In this document: piece by piece, positions 25,056 to 34,848 of the stretch
Layout: every line of letters begins with the position of its first letter
Position numbering within the stretch: position 1 is the stretch's first letter
The notes under the pieces: model-generated
The model's database searches: none
Told to the model about the DNA's origin: nothing
What the model saw: only the letters and a program-made list of their open reading frames with translations
Source: CAZSSH01 sp964609825
GTDB taxonomy: Bacteria > Verrucomicrobiota > Lentisphaeria > Victivallales > Victivallaceae
Length of the DNA stretch: 64,000 bases
Assembly (NCBI GenBank): GCA_964609825.1
Contig: CAZSSH010000002.1
Coordinates: 569,330-633,329, forward strand
Reading direction: 5' to 3'
Position numbers and translations under genes: made by a program

Positions 25056-28000
25056 TTACTTGATCACGATTTCGTAATACAAGGCCGGTTCGCCGGGCAT
25101 GGTCGCCGTGTCGACGGCAAAGGCGATTTTACCGTCCGGTGTGCGCGATGCGGGCAGCGGCGCTTGCCGTTCGCCCGTCAGCTTTAACGGGTAGACGGTG
25201 ACCTCGCCCGCTTTGGCCGTGACGGTGACCTTAAGTTTGCCGGTCTCGACCAGCACCGGGAGTTCGCCGTTGTTGACCAATTCTTTGCGCTCAAAACTGG
25301 TGAATTCCATCTTGCTGTTAAGGGCGTCGGTCGCAAAAATGAGGAGCAAACGGTCGCCGGTGCGGATGGTTTGTTTGTCATCGAGGCACACCAGCGTCAC
25401 CGTGGCCGGGACGCTGCAGGACCGGATCGTGAGTGCGCCGAGCGCATACTCCTGATCGCGCTTGACCGTCACCCCTTCCAGGCGCGGCGTGACGACTTGC
25501 AGTACGCCGTTGGTCATATCGAGCTTGATTTCGCCGGTGTCGCTCGCCAAAATGCCGGTGTCGGCATTGGTTGGGTTGGCGTCACTGATGAGTTTGTTTT
25601 GCCGCAGGGCGTTGATTGCCTCTTTCAGGGAAGCCTTGCCGCCCGAACTCTCGGTCCCGGCGGCGCCGACTTGATAGCGGATGTTGGACAAGGCACCGTT
25701 TTTAAGCACGAGGTCGGACTTGATTTGGTGGTTTTTGCCGTCAAGATAGTTGAGCCCGATTTTGCACACCGGCCACAGGAGTGACAACTCGTCGCCAAAG
25801 GCGAACATGGCCTGCCCCTCAAAAATCCCCCGGTTGTCCAAGGCAAAGGCGACCGTGTGTTTGGCCGGGGCGACGTCGCCGCGCAAGTAGGCAAAGGCGG
25901 TCACAATTTCGGAGGCGCGGTTGATCGGGTCCACCGCGCTGTTGGTAAACGGGCGGATTTCGCAATTGGGAGCAAGCATCACCGGCTCAGAGTGGAGGTT
26001 AATGGCGTCAAACTCCTGAAACGCCGCCCCGGCGCCAAAGAGCAGCCCTTGCTCGTGCCGGTAGCGGTTCCAATACACATTGCCGTACTCGGTCACCAGA
26101 AAGGCGCGCTCAAGCAAACGGTTGGTCGGAAACTGTTTGAAGCCGTTGCCGCCCAATTTTAAAGAGCTCTCCTGCGAAATTTTGGAGCCCTGATTGCGGT
26201 AGGAGGTGGGGTGGGCGTGATAGTTGTGCATGGAGACGATGTCCATGTTGCTTCTCGCCGGGACTTCCAGCAAGCGGGGGATGAAATCCCACATAGTGTC
26301 CAAGCTTTGACCGCCGATGCCGCGGTAGACCTGACGGTAAAACCGGGTCATTTCGAGCTCGGTTTGCGACAAAAAGAGCGTGATGTCGATCCCCGCTTGG
26401 GTTTTGCCGTAAGCGACGTTGACATCGAGCGCGGGGACAGCGGAAAAGCCGCCGTTGCGGTCGAGTTTTACCGTGCCGTATTGCCCCTGCCAAGCCACAT
26501 AGAGGCGGTCAAAGGTGGTGTATTTGTCGGTCAAATATTGCTTCCACTTGTGATCCAATACTTGCGGCACGCACTTCATCATGCCGAGCAAAATATCCTG
26601 CTCATTGGTGTAATTGATCGCCATCACGACCGGGTCTTGCGTCAGCGGAAGCTTGGTGTAAGGGTTGACGTGAGAGAGCCACTTGGTGACGGCGCTTCGC
26701 CAGTGGTTGCGCCACTTGGGGTTGTCAAGCAGCTGGCCGATGCCGTTGTTTTGGTAGCCGAAGCCGGGGTAGACCCACGCGTTGGCATTGGGAGCGTAGC
26801 CGATCGGGGAGCCCATGCCGTCAAGATAGACATAAATCCCGCGCTTGGCAAGTTCGGCGATGAAAAAATCGAGCTTGTCGAGATTTTCGGGGACGAATTT
26901 GATGGCATCCGGCGTTTCGCCAAGCTCGATGTCCACCACCTTGTAGGGTTGTTTGTATTGTCCGGCAAGCCATATATCTTCCCCGCCGATACGCACCATA
27001 TTGTAGCCCTGACGGCGAACCATTTCGGCAAATTCGCTCAGTTGCGGCAAGGTGAGTTTGTCAAATACGGTGACCGGGGCGACCGCCGCGCATCGGAACC
27101 GCACGGCCTGGTCGGGGCGGCTGGCGACGGCGAGGCGGTTTTGATGGTTTACTACCACCCGGCCAAGCTCCGATACCGGGGGATTGGTGACCAGATGCGA
27201 GAAATCCAGCGCCGAACCGGCCTTGACCCGGAGGTCGCCGGTGTCCACCGGCCGCCAGTTTTTGCCGGCGGTGATGACGGCCGGCTCGGCTTTGATTTTT
27301 TGCGGCGATCGGTTGCCGATGCTGGCGGCAACCACCACCCAGATGCCGTTTTGCGCCGAGTCAAACCGGATTTCGGTCACAGTTTTGGCCGGATTCAAGT
27401 TAAATTGCGAAAAATAAATCCCGAGGTTGTTGGCGTTGGCATAGGCGACAAAGCCGTTGGAAGCCTCCGTCGGATTCCACCAGTCGTTAAGCTCGCGCCC
27501 GGATTGGACGGTAAAACGGTCGCTGCTCTTGTCGGAGTAATTGACGGTGATTTCCCCGACCGCCGCCGGGAGCTTGGGCGTCCAGGCGGAGGAGTGCAGC
27601 AAATAAAGATATTTCCCCTTGGTATCGCCGGGGGTGGTGATGACGGCAGTTTTTACGCCGTTGGTAAACTGGGTGCCGCCAAAGGTGATGACGCTTTTTC
27701 CTTGATTGGTTGACGGGTCGATGACGGCAAAAGGAATGGCGCAAAATTCTTTGGCTTTGACGTCAAAATCGCGCATGTCCATCCCCGGTCCCTGATCGGT
27801 CCAGCCGCCCTTGCCGTCGCCGGCTTTGTCATCGGCAAAACCCATATTGGCGGCGGCGTGCAAGTTGAGCAAGGTTTCCTCATCAGCCGCCTCGACGCTG
27901 ACCGGGCCCAGATATACGGTTTCACCGGCGGGGACGACCCCCAAGCCGAGGCGCGGCAACGCAAATTTGGGATCATCAGCGTGATTTTTGAGCTCAAGAT

Positions 28001-28415
28001 CGCGGGTGTATTTTTGCCAATCGTGAGTTAATTTGACGGTTTCTTCGAGTTTGTCGCTGAGCCCTTCATACGGGGCGTTAAGCTGATTTGCCTGTATTAC
28101 AATATTGGTCGGGCTTGAGGCTTTGGCCCAAAATTGGAGCCGGAGTTTGGCCTTGGGTGCAAAGGTGTTGGGGCAAATCAATACCAGCTGCCGGGCATGG
28201 GGGTGCCCGACGGCGCCTTGGGCAGTGATGGCCAATACGCTTCGGCCGTCGGGCGTTTTTGGGTCGGCGGGAAACGAAAACGCCATACTGTTGTCGGGCC
28301 AGGCGAACATTTTGCCGCTGTCCGGCAGTTTGCCTTGGTCAAAACGCCACTCCGTTGCCGCGGCGGTCACGGCAATGAGTCCGGCAAAAATGGTCAAATA
28401 AAGTTTCATCATCAT
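25056..28415 (-). CDS. Very large secreted glycoside hydrolase-like protein (clan GH-A-like) with two N-terminal binding-like domains
   Basis: A 1119-residue exported protein. Signal peptide 1-20; a CBM4/9-like beta-sandwich (~22-175); a domain opening GGWTDQGPGMDMRDFDV (~195-375), shared with the locus 1 paralogue B; then a TIM-barrel-like region with INYTNEQD (~600, acid/base candidate) and LVTEYGN (~775, nucleophile candidate); and a C-terminal beta-rich tail. The two glutamates after strands fit clan GH-A, but the family is not certain. It starts directly after the pseudopilin stop, so the two genes are a tight pair. Confidence 0.7.
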   Translation of the reverse strand: MMMKLYLTIFAGLIAVTAAATEWRFDQGKLPDSGKMFAWPDNSMAFSFPADPKTPDGRSVLAITAQGAVGHPHARQLVLICPNTFAPKAKLRLQFWAKASSPTNIVIQANQLNAPYEGLSDKLEETVKLTHDWQKYTRDLELKNHADDPKFALPRLGLGVVPAGETVYLGPVSVEAADEETLLNLHAAANMGFADDKAGDGKGGWTDQGPGMDMRDFDVKAKEFCAIPFAVIDPSTNQGKSVITFGGTQFTNGVKTAVITTPGDTKGKYLYLLHSSAWTPKLPAAVGEITVNYSDKSSDRFTVQSGRELNDWWNPTEASNGFVAYANANNLGIYFSQFNLNPAKTVTEIRFDSAQNGIWVVVAASIGNRSPQKIKAEPAVITAGKNWRPVDTGDLRVKAGSALDFSHLVTNPPVSELGRVVVNHQNRLAVASRPDQAVRFRCAAVAPVTVFDKLTLPQLSEFAEMVRRQGYNMVRIGGEDIWLAGQYKQPYKVVDIELGETPDAIKFVPENLDKLDFFIAELAKRGIYVYLDGMGSPIGYAPNANAWVYPGFGYQNNGIGQLLDNPKWRNHWRSAVTKWLSHVNPYTKLPLTQDPVVMAINYTNEQDILLGMMKCVPQVLDHKWKQYLTDKYTTFDRLYVAWQGQYGTVKLDRNGGFSAVPALDVNVAYGKTQAGIDITLFLSQTELEMTRFYRQVYRGIGGQSLDTMWDFIPRLLEVPARSNMDIVSMHNYHAHPTSYRNQGSKISQESSLKLGGNGFKQFPTNRLLERAFLVTEYGNVYWNRYRHEQGLLFGAGAAFQEFDAINLHSEPVMLAPNCEIRPFTNSAVDPINRASEIVTAFAYLRGDVAPAKHTVAFALDNRGIFEGQAMFAFGDELSLLWPVCKIGLNYLDGKNHQIKSDLVLKNGALSNIRYQVGAAGTESSGGKASLKEAINALRQNKLISDANPTNADTGILASDTGEIKLDMTNGVLQVVTPRLEGVTVKRDQEYALGALTIRSCSVPATVTLVCLDDKQTIRTGDRLLLIFATDALNSKMEFTSFERKELVNNGELPVLVETGKLKVTVTAKAGEVTVYPLKLTGERQAPLPASRTPDGKIAFAVDTATMPGEPALYYEIVIK

Positions 28416-29213
28416 TTACAACCATTGAACGCCTTCGCCGTTGCTGTTGGCACCGCTGCTGTTCCAGTTTTCGCAGGGGAACCATTTGCTGACGAATTCT
28501 TTGGTGTAGTTGCTGTTATAAATATCGCCCTGTGCGACCGGTTTGGCGTGACCGTCAAAAAACGCGGTGGTGGCATAACGGTTGGCATGGCGGTAGGCCA
28601 CGGCGGCATTGGTGTCGCCGCTGGTAGTGGTCACTTCGCCGTATTGTAGATACCTAGTCAATGGAGCATATGAAAACAATGCCATGTCATCGCCGCGGTA
28701 CTCAATCAGCGCAATTTTTTGACTCGGGCTTTTTATTTTGGCCAATTTAAAAAAGCGTTTGGTATTGGCGGAGCTGCCGGTCGTTGTCCCCGGAAGGGCA
28801 TCGCCGCCCTGATAAAGGGTGCCGGTGGTCCGCCAGACGTTGGTGTATTTGGCAGAGCAACTGGCGTTGGCGGGAGCGACATTGGAGGTCTTGGGGCACA
28901 GCATTTTTCGATCCCAAAACGAGCGGCCCCAGCCCCGGTCCCAGACTTTAACGCCCAAAAGGTCAATGAATTCAAGATTTTCACTCCATCTGGTGTTGTC
29001 GGGGGCGTTTGAGCGGAACGGGACAAAGGAATCGCGATTTTGGTTGGCATAAATCAACCCGGCGGAAACATATTGTCGATAGATGCTGGTGCAGGAAATC
29101 TGCTGCGCTTTGTCGCGCGCCTTATTCAAGGCGGGCAGCAGCATCGAGGCCAAAATGGCGATGATGGCGATTACCACCAATAACTCAATCAATGTGAAAT
29201 AGGAGCGTTTCAT
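28416..29213 (-). CDS. Type IV prepilin-like protein, H-X9-DG type (locus 2)
   Basis: A 265-residue protein with a very short leader MKRSY, then FTLIELLVVIAIIAIL and the conserved ALNKARDKAQQ. The residue before the cleavage point is Tyr. The end of the domain has RHANRYATTAFFDGHA, an H-X10-DG variant. It is 30 bp after the regulator and directly abuts the 1119-residue hydrolase. The middle of the protein (WGRSFWDRKMLCPKTSN) is unlike the other four pseudopilins. Confidence 0.87.
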   Translation of the reverse strand: MKRSYFTLIELLVVIAIIAILASMLLPALNKARDKAQQISCTSIYRQYVSAGLIYANQNRDSFVPFRSNAPDNTRWSENLEFIDLLGVKVWDRGWGRSFWDRKMLCPKTSNVAPANASCSAKYTNVWRTTGTLYQGGDALPGTTTGSSANTKRFFKLAKIKSPSQKIALIEYRGDDMALFSYAPLTRYLQYGEVTTTSGDTNAAVAYRHANRYATTAFFDGHAKPVAQGDIYNSNYTKEFVSKWFPCENWNSSGANSNGEGVQWL

Positions 29214-29243
29214 AATCTTGTAAAACCTTTCTTTTTTTGCTCG

Positions 29244-30272
29244 TTACGGCTTATCGGTAAATGTGATTTCGATTTTTTCGCAACCGGTTTGGGGCAGTTT
29301 GGCCCGCCGCCGCCGATTGAGGCAAGCGACGGTTTTTTGTGCCAAAGCTTCAAACGGGATATGGTACTCAATGGTGCGGCACTCGACACTGCCCTGATAA
29401 TTATCGCAACCGATGATAATGCAATCCTTTAACAACTTTGGGTCGGCTTCGCGCACTGCCGCCGCCACGTGCGGAATCGAGAAAACGGCGCTGTATACGG
29501 CATCGACTTTGCCGCCGTACCGGATCACTTTTTTGAGCTCTTCAACCGCCGTGCGGTAGTCTTTTAAAAACAAATTTTCGTTGAGCGCAACTTTATTGTC
29601 GGCAAAAGCGCGGCGCAACCCTTTGGAGTGGCTGTGCCACGGCTCGGCATCCGGAAAAAAGACGAGATTGGTTTTGCCTTCGGCGATCAATTGTTTGCCG
29701 ATTCGGCAGCCCATGTTGGGAAAATCAAACACCGTCGAGCACATTTCCGGCCGGTCCATCTCGGAAATCACCACCGGTACACCATGATCATGCAGAAGTT
29801 TGGCGGCAGCCTCCACTTTTTCGGTCGGGCGAAAGAAAATGATGCCGTCGAGGTTCTCGCGCTGGATCTCCTGAAAGATTTTTTCGGGCGTGTGCTCCTG
29901 AATCCCGATCAGGTGCATGATCCCGCCGTTGGCGGTAATCGCTTTCATCAGCTCCGCCAGACAATTGGCCATAAAATACTCAAAATGCACCATCATCCCG
30001 TCGGCGAAACAAAGCCCGATCACCGGCGGTTTGCCCTCCAGCTCAAACGGCGAGACCCGTGCCGGGTTGACAAAAGAGCCGAGACCGGGCTTGCCGATCA
30101 CAAAACCGTCATCGGTCAGGCGCTTCATTGCTTTGCTGACCGTGGGGCGGCTGACGCCGAACATCTTGGACAATTCCATAATCGTCGGCAGCTGGACGAT
30201 GTCCTTTTGATTGCTGACGAGGTTGATCACGTAACGACGGATCTTCATGTACTCGGAGTTGGTGTATGACAT
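29244..30272 (-). CDS. GntR-HTH / LacI-type sugar-binding regulator (locus 2)
   Basis: A 342-residue protein with a GntR winged helix (LPTIMELSKMFGVSRPTVSK, ~28-48), a wing ending GKPGLGSFV, then a LacI-type ligand domain (VIGLCFADGMMVHFEYFMAN; VDAVYSAVFSIPHVAAAV; IIIGCDNYQGSVECRTIEYH). First gene of a three-gene minus-strand operon. An in-frame TTG two codons earlier is less likely than the ATG at 30272. Confidence 0.87.
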   Translation of the reverse strand: MSYTNSEYMKIRRYVINLVSNQKDIVQLPTIMELSKMFGVSRPTVSKAMKRLTDDGFVIGKPGLGSFVNPARVSPFELEGKPPVIGLCFADGMMVHFEYFMANCLAELMKAITANGGIMHLIGIQEHTPEKIFQEIQRENLDGIIFFRPTEKVEAAAKLLHDHGVPVVISEMDRPEMCSTVFDFPNMGCRIGKQLIAEGKTNLVFFPDAEPWHSHSKGLRRAFADNKVALNENLFLKDYRTAVEELKKVIRYGGKVDAVYSAVFSIPHVAAAVREADPKLLKDCIIIGCDNYQGSVECRTIEYHIPFEALAQKTVACLNRRRRAKLPQTGCEKIEITFTDKP

Positions 30273-30318
30273 GGTCAAATCTTAGCATTATGTTTGCATT
30301 TAATTTCAATTTGCATAT

Positions 30319-30347
30319 ATTATATTCTCTTTTATTATCAAAGTCAA
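30319..30347 (-). promoter_or_regulatory. Promoter of locus 2
   Basis: TTGACT (30342-30347), 17-bp spacer, TATAAT (30319-30324), 47 bp before the ATG. Two direct copies of ATGCAAA, spaced about 16 bp, lie between promoter and start and could be operator half-sites. Confidence 0.55.
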
Positions 30348-30468
30348 TAGTAAGACTATGAAAAAAATGATTTTTTTCGATTAATTTTGCTCAAAAACAG
30401 ACAATTACTCCTCATGGTGTTGCGGATCGGCGCGTTTGCCGAATTGAAATTACTCCGGTGCGTGCAAG

Positions 30469-31610
30469 GTGCTTCACTGGATTTTGCTGTTGCCCTTGTT
30501 ATCGGGCTTATGCTCCTTTGCCGTCAAAAAGCGATTGACGCGGCCAAAGCCTTTGGCGGCAACGCGATGGCCTATCTGCCGCGCGGCGATTACCGGATCA
30601 CCAAAACGCTGGAAATTTTGGGCGGTTCCTATCAGGTCGGCGGCTCGGGGTTGTGCAGCCGGATATTATTTGACGGCAATCCGGATGAGGACGCCGTGGT
30701 GGTCCGGCCGCAGGGAGAGTTGACGCTCGACGCATTGTCCGTCCACCGTTTCGGGATGCGGCTCGGGATGAATGTCCCGTCCGAATTTGTCGGCAAAGGC
30801 GCCGATATTCGCCAGTATCCGTCACCGGACGGCTTCAAAGTTACATATCATACTGTCTACGCGACCGGCAAATATCAACCGCTCTCCTATGTCCTCGGGC
30901 TCCGGCTTGACCATTTGACAGCAAAGGACACGGTGGTAATTAACAATGGCGAGGGCAATGTCCACGCTTGGGACAGCGGCGCGGCGACGGTTTTTATGCC
31001 GCTCAGCTATTAGGGTACGGTCTGGCTCAAAGGGCAATCGCGCGGCGTGGCGTTTGTGATATTGACGCGTCTGGCGACCAACTCCATGCACAGTCTGGTG
31101 GTCGAGGACAACCAGTCGCTGATTGCGACCGACTTTTACATTGAGCAGGCGCAAGCCGACACGCTGCTTTTTAAGGGGGCGTCCGGCTTGCCGCCGGGAC
31201 GTGTCACCTTGTCGTTGCCCAAGCTTGACGTTACCGGCATGGGCAGGGATAAAAATCCGGTGATGACTCCAATGTTTCGCTCTCAAAATTATTGCGGCCA
31301 GATTAATTTTGTCGCCACACAGCTGGCTCCGGCGCGCTGGGAGGCCAAATTCGCAGTGGAGGGAGACCAGACCCGGCTTAACTTGATTGCGAGTTTCTTT
31401 TATGTCAAAGGTTTCATGCTGGAGCCGGAGTACTATCCGTTTGGCCTCATTGAGTGCGGTTTGGGCAGCAAATTCAATCAGGTGACAACTCACTTTACCA
31501 ACGCCGACCCCGCGGTCAGTCCGGCCGCCGTCGCGTTGCTGGACCTCCGCGACGCCGGGGAGCTGGATTGGCAAATCAATTACCCGATGCTTTTTTCTCC
31601 TGTAAAATAA
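30469..31610 (+). pseudogene. Decayed secreted pectate-lyase-like beta-helix gene
   Basis: A GTG at 30469 opens a signal peptide (LHWILLLPLLSGLCSFA). The frame then shifts near 30530 into QKAIDAAKAFGGNAMAYLPR, the usual start of a pectate-lyase-3-type beta-helix. The segment normally between these (the DFGAKGDG region) is missing, so a deletion joined the two frames. The beta-helix then runs for ~160 codons to an in-frame TAG at 31011-31013, after which the same frame continues for another 199 codons (GTVWLKGQSRGVAFVI to YPMLFSPVK). The TAG is one change from GAG. Two independent lesions indicate a dead gene. Confidence 0.75.
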
Positions 31611-31654
31611 AACCGGGTTTATTTCCTCTCTTTGTTAAAAAACACCGGTGGCGG

Positions 31655-31682
31655 TTGCAAAATAACGTTAATATGATATATT
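31655..31682 (+). promoter_or_regulatory. Predicted promoter of the sialate O-acetylesterase gene
   Basis: TTGCAA (31655-31660), 16-bp spacer, TATATT (31677-31682), followed by GGAGGGG and the ATG at 31717. Confidence 0.55.
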
Positions 31683-31716
31683 GATCACATTGTGTCTCAA
31701 TTTTGGAGGGGATCAA

Positions 31717-33135
31717 ATGAAGCAATGGATGGTAATGGCGGTGTCGGCGTTGACCGGCATGGTGTTGGCATTGGAAATGCCGCCGGTGTTTTCCGACAAC
31801 ATGGTGTTGCAGCGTGATGTCCCGGTGCGGGTGTGGGGGAGCGCCGACGCGGGAAGTGACATTACGGTAGACTTTGCCGGCAAAAAAACCACCGGCAAGG
31901 CGGGCGGCGACGGCCAATGGCGCGTTGAGCTTCCGGCGCAAGCGGCCAACAAAGAGGCCCAAATCTTAACTGTCGGCGACGGCAAGGACACCAAAAGCTT
32001 TCAAAATATTTTAATCGGCGACGTGTGGCTGTGCATCGGCCAATCCAACATGCAGTTCGGCCTCAGCGGGATGATCGGCGGCAAAGAGCTTAAAGCGACG
32101 GCGGCCGAGGACGGCAAATATGTACGGTTGCTCTCCTTGCCGCGGGTATGGAGCGCTGAGCCGCAAAAGAAATTGAATACCGAGTGGAAGGTTTGCTCGC
32201 CGGAGACGGTAAGCGGTTTTTCCGCCGTCGGTTATCTGGTCGGTTTAAAACTCAACCGCGAGTTGGGTGTCCCCATCGGTTTGATCAACGGCTCATGGGG
32301 TGGCAGCCGGATTGAGGCGTGGACGACGCAAGCGGCGCTGCATCAAACTCCCGGGCTGGAGGAAGTCGCCAAAACCGTGGACGGCCAAGTCGGGGAAATG
32401 CGCGCCAAAGAACCCGAGCGCAAAGACAAGCAGCGTTTGCCGACTGTATTGTTTAATGCGATGATCAACCCCTTGGCCCCCTTTGCGGTGCGCGGCATGC
32501 TCTACTATCAGGGCGAGGACAACCACTACGAGGGTGATATTTATGAGCAAAAGCTCCAGGCCTTGGCCCTCACCTGGCGTACCGCGTTTGAAAACGCCGA
32601 TCTGCCGATCTACGTCGTCGGCATCCCGCCCTATAAATACGATCTCAAGTATCCCTACCGGCTGCCGGTATTTACCGCCGCCCAGTTGCGCTTTACCCAA
32701 AAGGATAAAAACGCCGGTTTCATCGTCACCACCGACTGCGGCAACGCCGAGGACATTCACCCGACCGACAAAGTTCCGCTGGCCAGCCGCCTCGGTAATC
32801 TTGTCCTTTATAAAGAGTACCAAAAGGGCGAAAATACCGTCTTTTCGCCGCTTTTTCAAAAGGTTGAGCTAAAGAATAATGTCGCGGTGGTCAGTTTTGA
32901 GCGGCCCAACGGCCTCAAGACTGCCGACGGTCAGGCCCCGACCTTTTTTGAAGTTGCGGGCGCGGACGGCAATTTTGTCGCCGCCGAGGCCAAAATCGTC
33001 GGCGACAAGGTAGAGGTCTCGGCTCCCGGGTTAGCTGAGGTCAAGTTTGTCCGCTTCGGCTGGTATAACACGGCGGCCCCCAATCTCGTCAACCGCGCCG
33101 GAGTGCCGGTGGCGCCGTTTACCACCGCCAAGTAA
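31717..33135 (+). CDS. Secreted sialate O-acetylesterase-type SGNH hydrolase
   Basis: A 472-residue exported enzyme (signal peptide 1-19). An N-terminal jelly-roll (~20-95) precedes the SGNH catalytic domain with GQSNM (Ser ~110), GSWGGSRIEAW (~195) and the C-terminal catalytic pair in EDIHPTD (~345-351). Relatives remove O-acetyl groups from sialic acid or acetylated plant glycans; substrate choice is not visible. The ATG at 31717 has a strong GGAGGGG site; an upstream in-frame start overlaps the promoter and is rejected. Confidence 0.88.
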   Translation: MKQWMVMAVSALTGMVLALEMPPVFSDNMVLQRDVPVRVWGSADAGSDITVDFAGKKTTGKAGGDGQWRVELPAQAANKEAQILTVGDGKDTKSFQNILIGDVWLCIGQSNMQFGLSGMIGGKELKATAAEDGKYVRLLSLPRVWSAEPQKKLNTEWKVCSPETVSGFSAVGYLVGLKLNRELGVPIGLINGSWGGSRIEAWTTQAALHQTPGLEEVAKTVDGQVGEMRAKEPERKDKQRLPTVLFNAMINPLAPFAVRGMLYYQGEDNHYEGDIYEQKLQALALTWRTAFENADLPIYVVGIPPYKYDLKYPYRLPVFTAAQLRFTQKDKNAGFIVTTDCGNAEDIHPTDKVPLASRLGNLVLYKEYQKGENTVFSPLFQKVELKNNVAVVSFERPNGLKTADGQAPTFFEVAGADGNFVAAEAKIVGDKVEVSAPGLAEVKFVRFGWYNTAAPNLVNRAGVPVAPFTTAK

Positions 33136-33229
33136 TTTTTGGGGATTTGCAATTGGTCATCTTGTATTTTGCGCCAAAAGCGTGTATGTTAAGTTACAGC
33201 ATTGATGACCAACGGAACTCTGTAAAACG

Positions 33230-34219
33230 ATGAGCAATCAAAAAATCGAAAATTGTCGGATTTTGATCACCGGCGGCGCCGGTTTTATCGGCTCCAATCT
33301 CGTTGAGCGCTTTTTGGCGCAAAACAACGAGGTGGTGGTTTTGGACAATTTTTTGACCGGTAAACGCGAGAATCTGACGCCGTTTGCCAAGTTTGGTAAC
33401 TTTTGTTTGATCGAGGGCGACATCCGCGATTTGGCGACTTGCCGTCAGGCGGTCGCCGGGGCCGATTATGTGCTCCACGAGGCTGCTTTGGGCTCGGTGC
33501 CGCGCTCGATCAAGGACCCGGTGACCAGCACCGAGATCAATATTTCAGGCTTCGTCAATGTCCTTTTTGCCGCGTATGAGGCCAAGGTCAAGCGTTTTGT
33601 CTATGCTGCGAGCTCGTCGGTTTACGGCGACAGTCAGGCTCCCGTCAAGACGGAGGACAACCTCGGTAAACCGCTGAGTCCCTATGCGATTACCAAGTTG
33701 GTCAATGAGCTCTATGCGGAGAATTTCAGCAAAATCTACGGGATTGAAACCGTCGGCTTGCGCTACTTTAACGTTTTCGGACGCCGTCAGGATCCCGAGG
33801 GGGTGTATGCGGCGGTGATTCCGCGTTTTGTCAAAGATATCATCAATCACCAGTCGCCGGTCATCAACGGCGACGGGGAGTACTCGCGCGACTTTACCTA
33901 CATTGACAATGTGATCCAAGCCAACGAGCTCGCCATGCTGTCCACCCGGCCGGAGGCGCTCAATCAAGTCTACAACATTGCTTGCGGTGAGCGAACGACG
34001 CTCAACGGGTTGTTTGCTCTCTTGCGCCAAAATCTCGCCAAGTTTGACCCGGCCGCCGCCGCCGTTGAGCCCGAATACGGTCCGACCCGCGCGGGCGACA
34101 TCCCCCACAGCTTGGCCGACATCGCCAAGGCCCGCACCCTTTTGGGGTATGAGCCAAAATTTGACATCCGCGCCGGGGTGGAAGCCGCCGCCGCGTGGTA
34201 TTTTGATCACCTCAAATAA
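33230..34219 (+). CDS. UDP-sugar 4-epimerase of the extended SDR family (WbpP/Gne-like)
   Basis: A 329-residue cytosolic enzyme with NAD-binding ITGGAGFIGSNL (~11-22), the SDR triad in AASSSVYGDS and YAITK (Tyr ~152), and the substrate region RYFNVFGRRQDPEGVYAAVI. The signature resembles UDP-GlcNAc/UDP-GalNAc 4-epimerases of WbpP type more than GalE. It probably supplies UDP-hexosamine or uronic-acid sugars for cell-surface glycans. A candidate promoter TTGTAT-17-TATGTT lies 45 bp upstream. Confidence 0.87.
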   Translation: MSNQKIENCRILITGGAGFIGSNLVERFLAQNNEVVVLDNFLTGKRENLTPFAKFGNFCLIEGDIRDLATCRQAVAGADYVLHEAALGSVPRSIKDPVTSTEINISGFVNVLFAAYEAKVKRFVYAASSSVYGDSQAPVKTEDNLGKPLSPYAITKLVNELYAENFSKIYGIETVGLRYFNVFGRRQDPEGVYAAVIPRFVKDIINHQSPVINGDGEYSRDFTYIDNVIQANELAMLSTRPEALNQVYNIACGERTTLNGLFALLRQNLAKFDPAAAAVEPEYGPTRAGDIPHSLADIAKARTLLGYEPKFDIRAGVEAAAAWYFDHLK

Positions 34220-34377
34220 TTTTGCTTTTGTGTCTTGCCCGGTTTTCCACCTTGCGGAAAATAATTACTTTGTGTTAAAAAAATCCGAAATATGGTGGTA
34301 TTTGCCGCAAAACAGCATATATTACAATTGTTGTCGGATCGGACGGGATTGCTCGTCGGTAACAAAGGCGGCTTGGC

Positions 34378-34830
34378 ATGAATGAATTATTTCAAAAAAA
34401 ACTGGGCGACTGGATCAAACCGCAGCTGATCAAATTTTTGGACAAGGAGTGTGACCGGGTGTTGACCGTTTTGGCGCAACTGTTGCCCCAAAAAGAGGTG
34501 GTCGCCAAGTGTGATATTGTCTTATCCGAGCTCAATATCGCCTATACCGGTGCCGGGCTGGTCAAACTGTTTACCAAGGCCGATGTTTTTAAAATTGATT
34601 TCGCTCATCATTTGGAGCGGCGGATTAAGACCGGGTTTGGTACCACCGCCCCTGAGCTGACCGCGATGCTGCCGCAGGGAGCGCTCAAATTTACCGTCGA
34701 AGGGGAGGGCAACTTGGACGAGATCGAGCTTGAGCTCGTTTATCTCGGACAGGGGATCAAACTCGGCCGGGCGGATTTCCGCTACCGGATCCGCGTCGAT
34801 TTTCAATACCGGCCCGAGGCCGAAGTTTAG
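34378..34830 (+). CDS. Hypothetical cytosolic protein
   Basis: A 150-residue protein with an amphipathic helical first half (MNELFQKKLGDWIKPQLIKF) and a beta-rich, acidic second half (FTVEGEGNLDEIELELVYLG, then RIRVDFQYRPEAEV). No signal peptide, membrane segment or domain I can name. It is 18 bp before the GH5-like gene and probably co-transcribed with it. Confidence 0.6.
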   Translation: MNELFQKKLGDWIKPQLIKFLDKECDRVLTVLAQLLPQKEVVAKCDIVLSELNIAYTGAGLVKLFTKADVFKIDFAHHLERRIKTGFGTTAPELTAMLPQGALKFTVEGEGNLDEIELELVYLGQGIKLGRADFRYRIRVDFQYRPEAEV

Positions 34831-34848
34831 AGGATAAGGATTTGGATC

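Noticed and set aside
26211..27713. Plus-strand open frame of 500 codons
   Set aside because: Antisense shadow of the 1119-residue secreted hydrolase; long open frames on the opposite strand are common at this codon usage and this one has no domain.
31011..31013. Recoded TAG (pyrrolysine or suppression) in the beta-helix gene
   Set aside because: The gene also lacks its N-terminal segment through a separate frame-changing lesion, and other genes here use TAG as a normal stop (for example 36702-36704 and 63430-63432).
34240..34270. Terminator-like hairpin TTTTCC/GGAAAA after the epimerase
   Set aside because: The stem is only 6 bp and AT-rich, and no T-tract follows.
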